Assembly: GCA_037783545.1 (NCBI GenBank)
Contig: JBBELK010001083.1
Coordinates: 388,956 to 452,955 of the forward strand
Direction of reading: 5' to 3'
Source of the DNA: Henricia sp. BOLD:AAB3569
Taxonomy: Eukaryota; Echinodermata; Asteroidea; Spinulosida; Echinasteridae
Length of the DNA: 64,000 nt
Shown here: piece by piece, positions 11,457-21,068 of the stretch
Position numbering within the stretch: position 1 is the first letter of the stretch
How the letters are laid out: every line of letters starts with the position of its first letter
The notes under the pieces: model-generated
Seen by the model: only the letters and a program-made list of their open reading frames with translations
Databases searched by the model: none
Told to the model about the DNA's origin: nothing
Program-made: the position numbers and the translations under genes

Positions 11457-11815
11457 TTTCCGTTTTCTTTTGAGGAGTTGGCATCATGTTTTTTCTTCAC
11501 GAACGTACACCGAAGCAATACGCCCTCTTGTGTGTGTGTGCACTCGGGCTATTTGCCGTGCTGCGCGGGGCAAATATCCTACACTCCACGGTATAGCCTG
11601 CCGTAGCACGCGCTCGCTCCCGTTCTCCGGACTCTCGAAACAAACAATTATGTTCGAATTTTCATACTTATGTTTAACTTTGTTTCATACCTGTATAAAT
11701 AGTCTCTCTCTTGTCAATTACTTATAAATATTGGGGGGAAATCAGAGTTGAATTTGGTGCAGTTCTGCAGTAACAAACATTTATACGGCTGGAAATACAA
11801 CTAACTCACAAGACC

Positions 11816-11864
11816 ACGTGACTTTTCTGAACCAGAATTTGATTCCGAAAAGTCACGTGACCTT
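11816..11864. repeat. Inverted repeat with terminal CACGTG
   Basis: CACGTGACTTTTC and GAAAAGTCACGTG flank a short centre. In unit 2 (31598-31641) the arms are 20 bases and perfect; here they carry mismatches. Unit 3 retains only the right arm (from about 53456), because its private segment starts there. Confidence 0.8.
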
Positions 11865-13399
11865 GAATTTTTCAAAAGTGCGAAAAAACGGCCAAATTTG
11901 ACGGCGTCTTTTCAGGATATATCTAATTTACTCTCGAAGGCGCTTCAGAATAATGTATGGGTCTATTTTGTCCCAAGACAAGTGAAACGCGCAAAATCAA
12001 ACATTTAGTATGTGTGGTACGTAGCCTACATGTATATCAAGGATTTCACATTTTCAACATTGACCTCCAAACTAATTCATCATGTTATTAATTCATCATT
12101 AAGGAGTAAAAACGGCTTTACATGCGTACATGGAAATAATTATCTTTGGCAAGTTATAAAGACCTTTTCTTTAAAACAGCCGAGTACTGATAGTATAATT
12201 AAACCACCAGTAATAGCAATACTTATAACAAGGAAACGTTTATCCCGAGCCTTTATTTTCCTTTATTTCCAAGACTGATAATCGGCAAAATAGACGACTG
12301 CTGTTACATTTTCCAATGCCAAGTCACAATATTAACAATACATTTATCTAACTGTGGTTTTGTCAAATAGAGGACTTTTGTCACAATTAAATGCACACTG
12401 TGGCTTCAAAAACTTTGGTATTTTTAATGCCTTTAAAGTACAAGCTACATGGATGACAAAAATCAAGAGATTTTCGAAATGCGTGTTTCTAGTAAAATTG
12501 CACTTATAAAAAAACATCAGACTGCTTATATTTTGCTGATGGTTTGTGATTTTAGTTTGAATGATGGTAACCAAATATGTATTTAGACAGTAACCAAAAT
12601 GTATAGCTTATAATAAGTGATATTATATGATAAAATGAACCTCGATTTTATGACTGGAAAAGCTACTGTAACAATCAAACCTCATGATACAATCAAACCT
12701 TGAAAATAGCATTGTTACATACTTTTTCTTTAACAAGCAATTAGATTCGATCAAAATTTTCGTTTAAATAATATAGGAACCAACTGAAACCCAAGACCCA
12801 AACCCAATACATGCATAGTTAAGATATGAGCATTTTACAATTTAAACCCATTTGTTTTATTTTGTATGCATGCAGATATTTAACATACACGTTTCTAAAA
12901 CTTTCTACCACATAAGTGCCTAAATTGCCAATGTATTTAGATCTACAATGTATGTAAACTGTGTCAAACAATTATTTCGAAAACATGACACAGACTATCA
13001 AAAGATGATAAATCCAGAAATTTACTTTTAATCTGCAAGTGTAAACAAAAAGGCTAGAAGCAATTTTGAAAGAAGACCACCTTGAATCAATCCAGTCATT
13101 TCAAATAATTAATATTTTTATTCTGGCAATCACATAGATGAAAATCTAAACTCCAAAGCAGATTTTGGTGAAGATGAATAAATTTGTTCTTAATGATTGT
13201 GTTTTGGAAGAGTAGGGTGGAGCAAGTTGATCACCCTCTAGGTAATGAACGCAAGCTCAGGCCAATTTCTGTGTAGCTGCAGAGTGCTATTTTTACAGAT
13301 GTCCTGTGAAATGGCTTGATCTTGATCTTGATGCAGTAACTGAAGCATTTTGGAAAACCTGAGCATGAAAATAAATATGTACATCTCAATGATAATGCT

Positions 13400-13817
13400 G
13401 ATAATTTAAAGAACGCTGAATGCCGCAATGGGGCGACATTTCGGGAAGACTCTCGCCGGGGACCACCGAAATTTCGGCAAGAATTACTCAAAATGACACC
13501 TTATTTTTTTACCCAAAGCTTCCGGAGATGGTCGCAGACCTAGAAGAAAGACAGTTCCAGACCTAATAAAAATGGTTCTCGATTTAAAAAAAAATGGTTT
13601 TTGACCTAAAAAAAATAATTTTAAACTCAAAAATATTAGGGCGACACCAAAATGTCGCCCTATTGAGCACGTCGCCCTAATATACTTCCAAATACTGAAA
13701 GCCGTCCAGATCAAACTGTACGGTTTGATCTGGACGGCTTTCAGTATTTGGAAGTAGCCCTAATATACTTTTTTACACACGATTTGTCGCCCTATCCTAC
13801 AATTCATAGTTTTTAAC
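13400..13817. other. Segment present in unit 1, absent from unit 2, partial in unit 3
   Basis: About 418 bp between CTGATAATTTA and CTAAACGAAAAATTATC, which are directly joined in unit 2 near 33189. Unit 3 keeps its left part (54970-55145). It contains short palindromes of GGGCGACA words and the 72-nt hairpin at 13684-13755. Confidence 0.7.
13684..13755. repeat. Perfect 33-bp inverted repeat with 6-nt loop
   Basis: Arms 13684-13716 and 13723-13755 are exact reverse complements (ACTTCCAAATACTGAAAGCC... outward). The hairpin is bracketed by direct copies of GCCCTAATATACTT. It could be a tiny palindromic insertion or a cruciform-forming site. Confidence 0.9.
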
Positions 13818-14164
13818 TAAACGAAAAATTATCAGCAGTTGACCATTACTGAATTTGTGTGTACAAAACTGCCAGCGAAATTTTGTTCTAGTATAATTTT
13901 CACCTTTTCCCTCTTTTTTATTGCGGTTATAAAATTGTAACATTTGCCCAAAATTAGTAATGGTCAACTTCTGAATTCGTAAAATAGGTTTGCTATAAAT
14001 TTATCATTCGCCAAAACACATTTCAGACCGACGTGACATGCACATTAACTATAGAGACAGTCCAGCTGCACACTTTTCTTCTCACATTTCCAGTCTGTTT
14101 TCTCGTCTTGAGACGCATCCCAGGATTCATGATTGGTATTTTAAAAATCAGAAATGTTCACAGA

Positions 14165-15198
14165 TAAGTTAAACTTGGATCAGTCAACTTTGCCGACTGT
14201 CTGCGTTAAGCGGGACTCCCACTGTACGATGTTTGCCACGAATTTCCAACGATTAGGTACGATTTGTTACGATTGGTATAGACTCTATACACAATCGTAC
14301 CAAATCGTAGCTAATGGTTGGAAATTCGTGGCAAACATCGCACAGTCGGAGGCCCGCTTGACATGAATCTAGGTCACAACATTTGAAAAATCTAACTGTT
14401 TCTTTTGAGTGAAAAGATGTTTTTAAAGCAGTTTTTGAAGACAAAATTTAAGAATTAATAGTTGGTCTGGTAACGTTTCTCAGTCTGTATGTTTCGTAAT
14501 AGTGGATGCGTAGTAATACGACCACTTGCAAGCAGACACGGCGTCTCAGAAACTAGTCTGGTAACGTACTTCAACCTACATGTTTTGAAATAGTAGGTGC
14601 ATGGTAATCACGACTAATTGCGAGCACACGGCAGTGTCTAAATCAGGTGCTCGCTTAAGGAAAACGCTCTTATTTCTATGAGGATGGTCGAATTTTGGGA
14701 TTTCTTTTTGTAATAAGCACATTGACAATACAAGAAGTACATGTGTAAAATAAAAATAGAAAAAGTGGAAAAATCTAAGATATTTTGTCCTTTGTTGTTT
14801 TTGGCATGGACCTTATTACCATCTCCATATTATATACTTTATTTATCAACACAAGCAAAAAATATAAATTATTACAAACCAATTTACAAGAAGGAAAAAC
14901 AGTAGGGCAGTTGTTTGACCACTAACTATAACCAAATCCCCGAAATGTGCAAACAAACGATTCTGTTTCGTTTGTAATGCCTCATTTTTAGCAGACGACG
15001 AGAAATATTTCGTCTGCTACGAGTAGTCGTGTTTCCCGAAGATTATAACATAATATGCACGGATTCCTGATAGGTAACAGACGAAATAACGCCCTCAATG
15101 TAATGATTAAAAAACTTTTCATTCGAAAATATTAGATTATTAGTATGTTAATGAGTGATTTTGTATACACCAGCCAGTGTTGGAATGCATTATATTGC
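14165..15198 (+). mobile_element. TE-B copy, left-truncated and cut by BEL LTR
   Basis: Shares the TE-B interior (from GTTAAACTTGGATCAGTC to ACACCAGCCAGTGTTGGAATGC) with 20646-21896 and 24594-25605. The left TIR is missing. The right part stops at the BEL LTR fragment at 15199. It carries the MITE-A at 14209-14358. Confidence 0.75.
14209..14358. mobile_element. MITE-A, palindromic
   Basis: About 150 bp that fold almost entirely on themselves: ends AGCGGGACTCCC and CGGAGGCCCGCT, inner arms GCCACGAATTTCCAACGATT and its complement. Confidence 0.85.
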
Positions 15199-15297
15199 TG
15201 TTCTGCACCGTCTGTGCGGTTTGCCGCCCTCTGTCGGCTGTTTGTGTACAGTCTTATTCCACACACAAGTAGTCGATTTGTTAATACAATCACGTTC
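15199..15297 (+). mobile_element. BEL LTR fragment, 5' 99 bp
   Basis: Matches the first ~100 bases of the LTR at 34805 (TGTTCTGCACCGTCTGTGCG...) and has the same left flank, ATGCATTATATTGC. It switches at ATCACGTTC to unrelated sequence. The same truncated junction occurs at 56024-56120. The shared flank means it descends from the same insertion as 34805. Confidence 0.85.
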
Positions 15298-15717
15298 ATG
15301 CCTGACAAGGTTTGGGTGAGTTCCAGGGGGGAATTAGTGTGTCATGGTGAGAAAATGACACATTTGTTTTGTCCTCTTTTGTGGTAACCTGTTCATGTTC
15401 TTAAACATTCTCAGCTCTACTGGTGAAAAGACCACATCCCAATGAAAAATGATAAAGCAAGAGCTGAGATTATCTTAGCTAGTTCAGTGAAGCCTTGCCA
15501 TCATGATCTCTCTTGAGCTTTATTCCTTTGAGGGATATGTTCAGCTAAAATTTGATATATTATTTTCCTACATTAAATCCAATTTAATAATAAATATCTA
15601 TAAATGTCTTTAATTTAATACTGGTGACAGAACTTTTTAGGTCGAGTGTATTTCATGATGATATATGACATCCCTGTATAGGTTACTGGCCCTTTACTCA
15701 GTGTGTTCTAAGATAAC

Positions 15718-15925
15718 GGTTGACCTAGACTTGGTTCCAAGTCCGAGATCCTGTTTTGTTTTCCGTATGCGTAGCGCCCTCTGTTGATTTGTGAAAATTA
15801 TGGACAGGGAACTAGTCTATTTAGGTTCAGACAGAAATAGACTAGTTCCCTGTCCATACATTTCACAAATCGGAAACGGAAAACAAACCAGGATCTCGGA
15901 CTTGGAACCAAGTCTACGGTTAACC
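15718..15925. repeat. 208-bp near-perfect palindrome
   Basis: Left arm starts GGTTGACCTAGACTTGG; the right arm ends CCAAGTCTACGGTTAACC. The centre is TAGGTTCAGACAG between AATAGACTAGTTCCC-type arms. This single copy corresponds to a four-copy tandem array in unit 3 (56541-57288). Confidence 0.85.
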
Positions 15926-16090
15926 CTGAAACATGAATACCTTTGAGTTTTCTCCAATGAATCTGTGTTTTCCGTTGAAAGTCCCATTGGTTTGTGCAGT
16001 GTGTGTGGACATTTTGAGGGATAGCGTGTGATAGCATAGCAACAATATTCAAGGGGGCGGAGTTATTTCGGCAAACTCGGAACAAAGCAT

Positions 16091-16336
16091 TAGCCTTTTT
16101 GAAGTATGGCGGACACAATAGGAGGGCGCACTTTGCAGTGGGTATAAAATCGACTAAAATGCAAAATAACTCAGTTTTTCACTTTACACTTATTAAATGT
16201 ATTTATAATTCTGTCTATGTATTATAATTACAACATGTAAATCAAGTTTTTGGAAAGAAATACAATTGATAAAAAAATTCATACCCAAATGAAATTGCGC
16301 CCTTTCCTTTTGTTCCGCCATACTTCTAAAAGGCTA
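16091..16336. mobile_element. MITE-H, 246-bp TIR insertion in unit 1 only
   Basis: Ends TAGCCTTTTTGAAGTATGGC and GCCATACTTCTAAAAGGCTA, flanked by AT on both sides. Unit 3 has the empty site AAAGCATTGGGTTTGC near 57448. The AT duplication (or ATT) is 2-3 bp. Confidence 0.85.
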
Positions 16337-16816
16337 ATTGGGTTTGCAGTCTCTACTTGACAACGTGGGGATCGCCCCTTTAGATTTCTCCGTGGGTTTT
16401 CAACTCACTTTTAAAATTGCATCTCCTTCTTCGTCACCTCAAGTTGATAATAAAGTACAGTTTGCTAATATCATGATGACATAAAAGATGTCAAAAAATA
16501 ACAATAGCAATGGAACTAACCAATGACTATGTTGCACAAAATCTGTGGGTTGTAGAACTACACAGGACAGCTAGTAGGCAACGAGTCGCAGACGATGTGC
16601 GAATCGTCACATCTGCATGGCCAACACAAATCTTCTAATAAACTCAACAACCATGTAGATCCGTCGGGGTGGAATTGGAGATACCCTGATTCGTTTTTCA
16701 CTTGGCATGACCGTCCGGCGGCGCGTCCGGGATAAAATGAGCCGCTGCTGAAAGAGGCTGTTGGAAACAACAGGGCTGCGTTTAGACTGGTTCCCGTCCA
16801 CATATAAGCGAACCAA

Positions 16817-16875
16817 TCTATAGGGATCGGGAACCAATCTAGGCTGCGTTTAGATTAGTTCCCGATCCCTATAAG
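16817..16875. repeat. Hairpin, 23-bp arms
   Basis: TATAGGGATCGGGAAC... and ...GTTCCCGATCCCTATA with one mismatch in the arms; also present near 57930-57986. Confidence 0.8.
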
Positions 16876-17214
16876 GGGCGTTCGAGATGCTGACACCGGG
16901 TAACATCAACTTACACCGGAGCGTTCTTTTAGCCATCACGTGTTACACGAGTCTGCCCCTAGTCCGGCAGCCACCAGGCTCAACCTTGTTTTGGGGTCTA
17001 TAGTTTTTTTAAATAATGGATTATGGTTCCTGAGATAGCCAAATTTACCAAACATAAAACTGTTACTCTGTTGGTATTGAGCAATTTTAGATATAGGCAA
17101 AAAACAAAATGGCCGCCAAAAACCTGGTTTTTGACAGAAAATAATAATTTTAAGAGTACATTTGCGTATGATAGCCAAATAATTTGCATTTATTTCTCAA
17201 AGGCAAATGTCTAA

Positions 17215-17770
17215 AACAAACCTGCATAATGTATACGGCGGCCAAATGTAAATTTATGAACTGGAGGCATTAATAGTCATTTATTAGAGGGATTTATCAG
17301 AAGTGCCATAAATATAATTTTCTAACCATTGTAGTGCAATACTCTCTTCTCTATAAAGAATAATAAAAATAATATCTCTGAGTCCCACAGGCAAGGATGA
17401 AAGTTTTTCAGTAAAGTAGGTTATACTGCTAGTGCCTTGGTTCTTAAATAATGAATAAAATCTTATTGTTATGTTATTAATGGTAAATTAGTCTCTTTAC
17501 CGGTTTTCTTTTAACTCATTTCGTTATTATTTCCCTCAATGTGTTAGTTTCCAGGATTTTTTCTAATGTATATATTTTCATAGAACAAATAGGTTTTTAT
17601 TCACTTGATAATGTGTGATACTTCATATCACATGCTAACAACGCACTTTGGCTTTACAACATGAAATGTTAACGATATTACTTGAAAACTTAAATGGATG
17701 AAACTAATAAAAATATCTGCTGATACCATTTGTAATTGACACTGCGACAGTTCTTTATGTTTGGTGATAT
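17215..17770. other. TE-E interior, AT-rich
   Basis: No gene. Unit 3 differs here by a replaced block (58336-58432). Confidence 0.4.
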
Positions 17771-18309
17771 GTGACCCGCTCTGCGAAAAAGGGTATCAAG
17801 TCGCGCTGGCTATAGTATTCTTTTTGCGACCATAATACCACAGTCACAATTAGCTTGCGATATGTTTGCGAGTAGTTTGCGACGGATTTCTAGGCATTTT
17901 CGGCCGGGGCCCCACGGGACTCCTTGCGGCTGCCGGGTAATTTTTGGGCATCGGGCGGGCATCGAGTTACTTTTAACTCGGACTTAAAACCTGGTGCGGC
18001 GTTTCGCATCGCAAACTGATCGCCAATAAATCGGTCGATGCCTGGCCAATGTCCGGCAGGGCATCGCACACATCGGGCGGGCTCCGGGCCAAATTTTTGA
18101 CAACTCAGACAATCCATATATCGGCCAGGCGCCGTCCAGGCTCCGCCCAGACGCTGCTCGCCGCACTTTTAATTGTGACTCCCAATCGCGCGATCGTTCG
18201 CCGACCTCTACACGCCGGCCGATGCCTATAAATCGCACACGCCGCCCGGCCTCCGCTTTAATTGTGACTTAGGCATAAGAATAAATCTGTGGCATTTCAA
18301 CGCTCATTA

Positions 18310-18401
18310 CACTATGAGCAAGAACATGTACATGTTCATTGTAACCCCATTGTTAGTAACAATGGTGTGTGCCCAATTTCCATTGTTAGATGTTCATAGT
18401 G
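18310..18401. mobile_element. 92-bp insertion with TTA duplication, unit 1 only
   Basis: 8-bp TIRs CACTATGA/TCATAGTG, flanked by TTA at 18307-18309 and 18402-18404. Unit 3 keeps the empty site CTCATTAACAC near 59698. The 86-codon open frame from 18314 starts inside this insertion and runs into the minisatellite, so its leader-like N-terminus is fortuitous. Confidence 0.85.
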
Positions 18402-18415
18402 TTAACACAAAAGAA

Positions 18416-18525
18416 ATTCCAGGGGGAACACAGCCATTCCAGGGGGAACACAGCCATTCCAGGGGGAACACAGCCATTCCAGGGGGAACACAGACATTCC
18501 AGGGGGAACACAGACATTCCAGGCG
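18416..18525 (+). repeat. 20-bp minisatellite, 5 copies
   Basis: Unit AGGGGGAACACAGCCATTCC from 18421 to 18520; the last two copies have CAGACATT. Equivalent array at 59720-59819 with different variant units. Confidence 0.95.
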
Positions 18526-18666
18526 GTATCTGGGCAACGCCAGGAATTTCCATTGTGTTTTGGTATTTTATTGAGCGTGGATTTGCCGCGGATTTCTTTT
18601 TGTGGTCGTAAAAAGAATTCTAGCCAGCGTGACTTAATACCCTTTTTCGCAGAGCGGGTCACATAT

Positions 18667-19340
18667 GGGATCACGCATCCACGTCTTCCTGAGACTGATT
18701 TACATTGTTTGCTTCTCTAGTTTGGTCGTTCAGGCATTTCATAGATGCATTACAGGCACAAAACATTGTGTATGATGAGAGTTTGGCCTTGTTGCACTCA
18801 CAATACTAACTCGGGCAAAACACCAGAACATAATTTATTGGACTCATCTAGGATAGGCTATTGTATTACATCTACTGTAACTACTTGACATTTATAACAT
18901 TGAAAAGAAAACTTACATCCTTACAATATTGAAGGGTTAGCATATGGCTTAGATGTACATTGTGCCTCAACATTGAATAATGTTAGACTTTTTTGAAGAG
19001 TATTTTTCTTTGTTGTTTTAGATGTAGGATTAACATAAACCATGGAAAAGGCAGCCATTCTGAAAAGAACAGAGTGGATGTTCCTCTAGAATTTGAAGTA
19101 GATGACTCTACAACTATTCTTATACCTATCTTGTAAATTTGATCTCAATACAGGCCACTTTGTTATTATTTCAATGGGATGGGTGGCCATTTTGACAAAT
19201 GGTTTCCATGTCAACTGTATTAACATTTGATATTGGTATAATCCATATTTCTTGTGAGGCTATTGGATACCTCTGTATGAAATGTTGTCATTCTGTGACC
19301 TTTTGAACAATTATAAAGCATTACAGCCACACTATAACAG
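18667..19340. other. TE-E interior, right side
   Basis: AT-rich, no gene. Matches 59966-60460; unit 3 lacks about 280 bp between GATGCATT and TTTTGAAGAG. Confidence 0.45.
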
Positions 19341-19482
19341 AGCAATTGGTGCAATAAAAATTGCTCAATGCTGACAGAGTAACAGTTTTCAGATTTTTCA
19401 AACCGAGGGTCTAGACTATCATAATCCGTTGAAAAAAAAACACTATAGACCCCAAAACAAGGTTAGGCCCAAAATCTGGACT

Positions 19483-19866
19483 ACCCGGTGGCAGCCACCA
19501 CTACCCGAGCTCGCGGGCGGGTCTGTGGTGTAGAGCAAGGTGTAATGACGTCACCTAGTAACCGCGATTATACTTTTGTGCACTCGTCTGTGGAAAGCCG
19601 GGTACCAGTTGTTGGCGAACGATGCACACGTTTGCAATGTTTGCGTGTTTGGAATGCAAATGTAGTCTAGGGCATTTAATGTGTTACTTTCATACCAGAG
19701 CATTTATTACATATTATGTACAGGAAAAAAAGGAAAAGTCGCCGACGAAAATTAATTTTGCAGAACAAAATTATAATATTGTCAAAAAAATAAACTTCAC
19801 AAGGCGGCGATCTGTGGCTACTAAAGATATAATATAATAGCAAACGTGTTTTATAATTCAATATTA
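19483..19866. other. Unassigned link between unit 1 and the inverted A fragment
   Basis: Single-copy. It starts GC-rich, with CCGAGCTCGCGGGCGGG and TGACGTCA (a CRE-type octamer), then becomes AT-rich. On the minus strand a possible acceptor (ATCTTTAG, ending at 19821) lies only 52 bases below the donor at 19872, too close to be persuasive. Confidence 0.35.
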
Positions 19867-20035
19867 CTTACCCAAAGCGACAAGCAGCAAAACGATTGCA
19901 TACATGGTTGTTGATCACAATGTGTTGAACAGTGCGTAAATGTGAGGATTATGTCGGGTTCTGAACGACTCTTCAAGTGGCGATCTACAGATGACAATGA
20001 CAACCAAGCTAACTCTTGAGCGATTTTTATTCGTT
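19867..20035 (-). repeat. Inverted fragment of module A with first exon-like block
   Basis: Reverse complement of the part of module A around 5110-5275. Matching words include CTTGAAGAGTCGTT, ATCCTCACATTTAC, ACTGTTCAACACATT and GATCAACAACC. It is more diverged than the direct copies are from each other, so it derives from an older duplication. Confidence 0.8.
19873..19906 (-). pseudogene. Signal-peptide-like first exon, inverted copy
   Basis: On the minus strand ATG at 19906 opens eleven codons reading MYAIVLLLVAL plus one base, followed directly by GTAAGT. Compared with the module A copies the ATG is intact and the hydrophobic run kept, with conservative changes. That is what a real leader exon would show, but with so few codons it cannot be proved. 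A short continuation after the acceptor candidate at 19821 stops after 15 codons. Confidence 0.35.
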
Positions 20036-20093
20036 CATGGTGGATAGTTTATATGCCAACTATCGATGACGGTGGAGATAAGCAGACATTAGC

Positions 20094-20420
20094 TATGGAG
20101 CGTCAAAAGTTGACAACCTAAATTTCTCATTTTCTGCTAGTAGATTTTCAGGTTTTTTGGTTTCGCAAGGAGTATTTTCAAAAAACACAATTTTACGACT
20201 CTCGCGGCGCCCCAAAAGTGAACGACTAATAAATTAGCTCGCGGCGCCCCAAAGAGTAAACAACGCCCCTATATTCAAAATAGAATGGTCTTTTTTGAAG
20301 CCGCCCTACATGCCGTTCTATTTGTTTGTTTTGAAAATACTCTTTGCGAAACCAAAAAACCTGAAAATCTACTAGCATAAAATAAGAAATTTGGGTTGTC
20401 ACTTTTGACGCTCCATACAT
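20094..20420. repeat. Inverted repeat, ~90-bp arms around a GC-rich centre
   Basis: Left arm 20094-20188 (TATGGAGCGTCAAAAGTTG...) pairs with right arm 20329-20420. The centre has two direct copies of CTCGCGGCGCCCCAAA. A related, partly rearranged copy lies at 23975-24200 and 43381-43605. Confidence 0.75.
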
Positions 20421-20706
20421 TGATGCGACATAGTTAGCAAGGTTTGACAACTCGTGTCCTCTGTTACATTCCAGATACATATAGGAGGTAACATGACTAC
20501 AACCCACTCCATATTGCCACGTGGCAACATGATTTATATGTTACTGTCTCGCAAACTTGGGGGTAGGGAGAGGCGGAGTGGTGGAGGGCATCTACCGTGT
20601 GGGCTCGATCCAAATGGTACTTGCGCTATTGCGCAAAGTGCGTAAAGCCTAGTTTCCATATACAAGTTAAACTTGGTTCAGTCAACTTTGGCGACAGTCT
20701 GCGTTA

Positions 20707-21068
20707 AGCGGGCCTCCCACTGTGCGATTTTTGCCACGAATTTCCAACGATTAGGTAGCCTACAATTTGTTACGATTGTGTATAGACTCTATACACAATC
20801 GTGCAAAATCGAAGCTAATGGTTCGAAATTCGTGGCAAAAATCGCACAGTGGGTAGCCTTTAGTCAAGGCGTCCGTGGCGAGGTTTGTTTTGTGCACTGT
20901 TTTGCTATAGCGCTTGAGAAAAGACTAACATTCATACTGCAGACTGTTGTCTGGGCGGACAGTCCGTGCGTGGTAGCCTTTCCCCAAGCGTTGGTAAAAC
21001 TGACTGCGCGCATATATATAACTCGCCACGGCAGCCTTGACTAAAGGCTACACAGTGGGAGGCCCGCT
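20707..21068. mobile_element. MITE-A interrupted by MITE-G
   Basis: Left end AGCGGGCCTCCCACTGTGCG, right end CACAGTGGGAGGCCCGCT. The right arm is split by a 197-bp insertion with its 9-bp duplication. Confidence 0.85.
20854..21050. mobile_element. MITE-G, 197 bp, 29-bp TIRs, 9-bp duplication
   Basis: Starts TAGCCTTTAGTCAAGGC and ends GCCTTGACTAAAGGCTA; with the adjoining CCGTGGCGAG the TIRs reach 29 bases with two mismatches. CACAGTGGG is duplicated at 20845-20853 and 21051-21059. An 8-9 bp duplication points to a hAT- or Mutator-like mobiliser; no transposase inside. Confidence 0.9.

Larger units (their letters stand above)
11457..15198 (+). repeat. Module B, copy 1
   Basis: AT-rich, about 3.7 kb, matching 31237-34804 (unit 2) and, from about 53456, unit 3. 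No gene recognised. The open frames at 12012, 12344 and 13231 recur in the other copies only because the DNA is duplicated. Its right part is a TE-B copy. At 13400-13817 it holds a segment absent from unit 2. Confidence 0.85.
15298..16960 (+). repeat. Module D, left part, copy 1
   Basis: Matches 56121-58072 of unit 3. It holds a 208-bp hairpin element (15718-15925), a unit-1-only TIR insertion (16091-16336) and a small hairpin (16817-16875). No gene recognised; the open frames at 15798-16118 and 16558-16837 lie over the hairpins. Confidence 0.8.
17771..18662. mobile_element. TE-D, nested in TE-E
   Basis: TIRs of about 60 bp starting GTGACCCGCTCTGCGAAAAA, with ATAT on both outer sides (17767-17770, 18663-18666). 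The interior at 17890-18260 is strikingly GC-rich for this locus and its right side holds a 20-bp minisatellite. No transposase ORF; the open frames in 17890-18240 reflect low stop density in GC-rich DNA. Confidence 0.75.
1945..19482 (+). repeat. Unit 1 of three tandem ~19.5 kb segments
   Basis: Module order C (1945-4206), A (4207-5597), B (11457-15198), D with TE-E (15298-19482), interrupted by a private 5.86 kb insertion at 5598-11456. Matching sequence recurs in the same order and strand in unit 3 (about 41038-60600), and for C, A and B in unit 2 (21897-34804). Unit 1 lacks the 2.7 kb at 26995-29690 of unit 2, which holds the exon-like blocks and MITE-C. No host gene is recognised in it apart from the short first exon-like block in module A. 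Confidence 0.9.
16961..19482. mobile_element. TE-E, long-TIR element, copy 1
   Basis: About 2.5 kb bounded by imperfect inverted ends. The left end has AACCTTGTTTTGGGGTCTAT, then AAACTGTTACTCTG and ATTGAGCAATTTTA; the reverse complement of the right end (from about 19340) has the same words in the same order, so the inverted homology extends about 150-220 bp. It carries a nested TE-D (17771-18662). No transposase ORF is visible. The outer right boundary is poorly defined here and clearer at 60600. Confidence 0.65.

Noticed and set aside
12012-12278. Conserved small protein in module B (also 31794-32060, 53611-53793)
   Set aside because: Conservation is explained by segmental duplication; the frame is lost in unit 3 and no domain is visible.
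18314-18574. Secreted repeat protein starting with a leader-like sequence
   Set aside because: The start lies in a 92-bp insertion absent from unit 3, and the rest is the 20-bp minisatellite, whose length is not a multiple of three.
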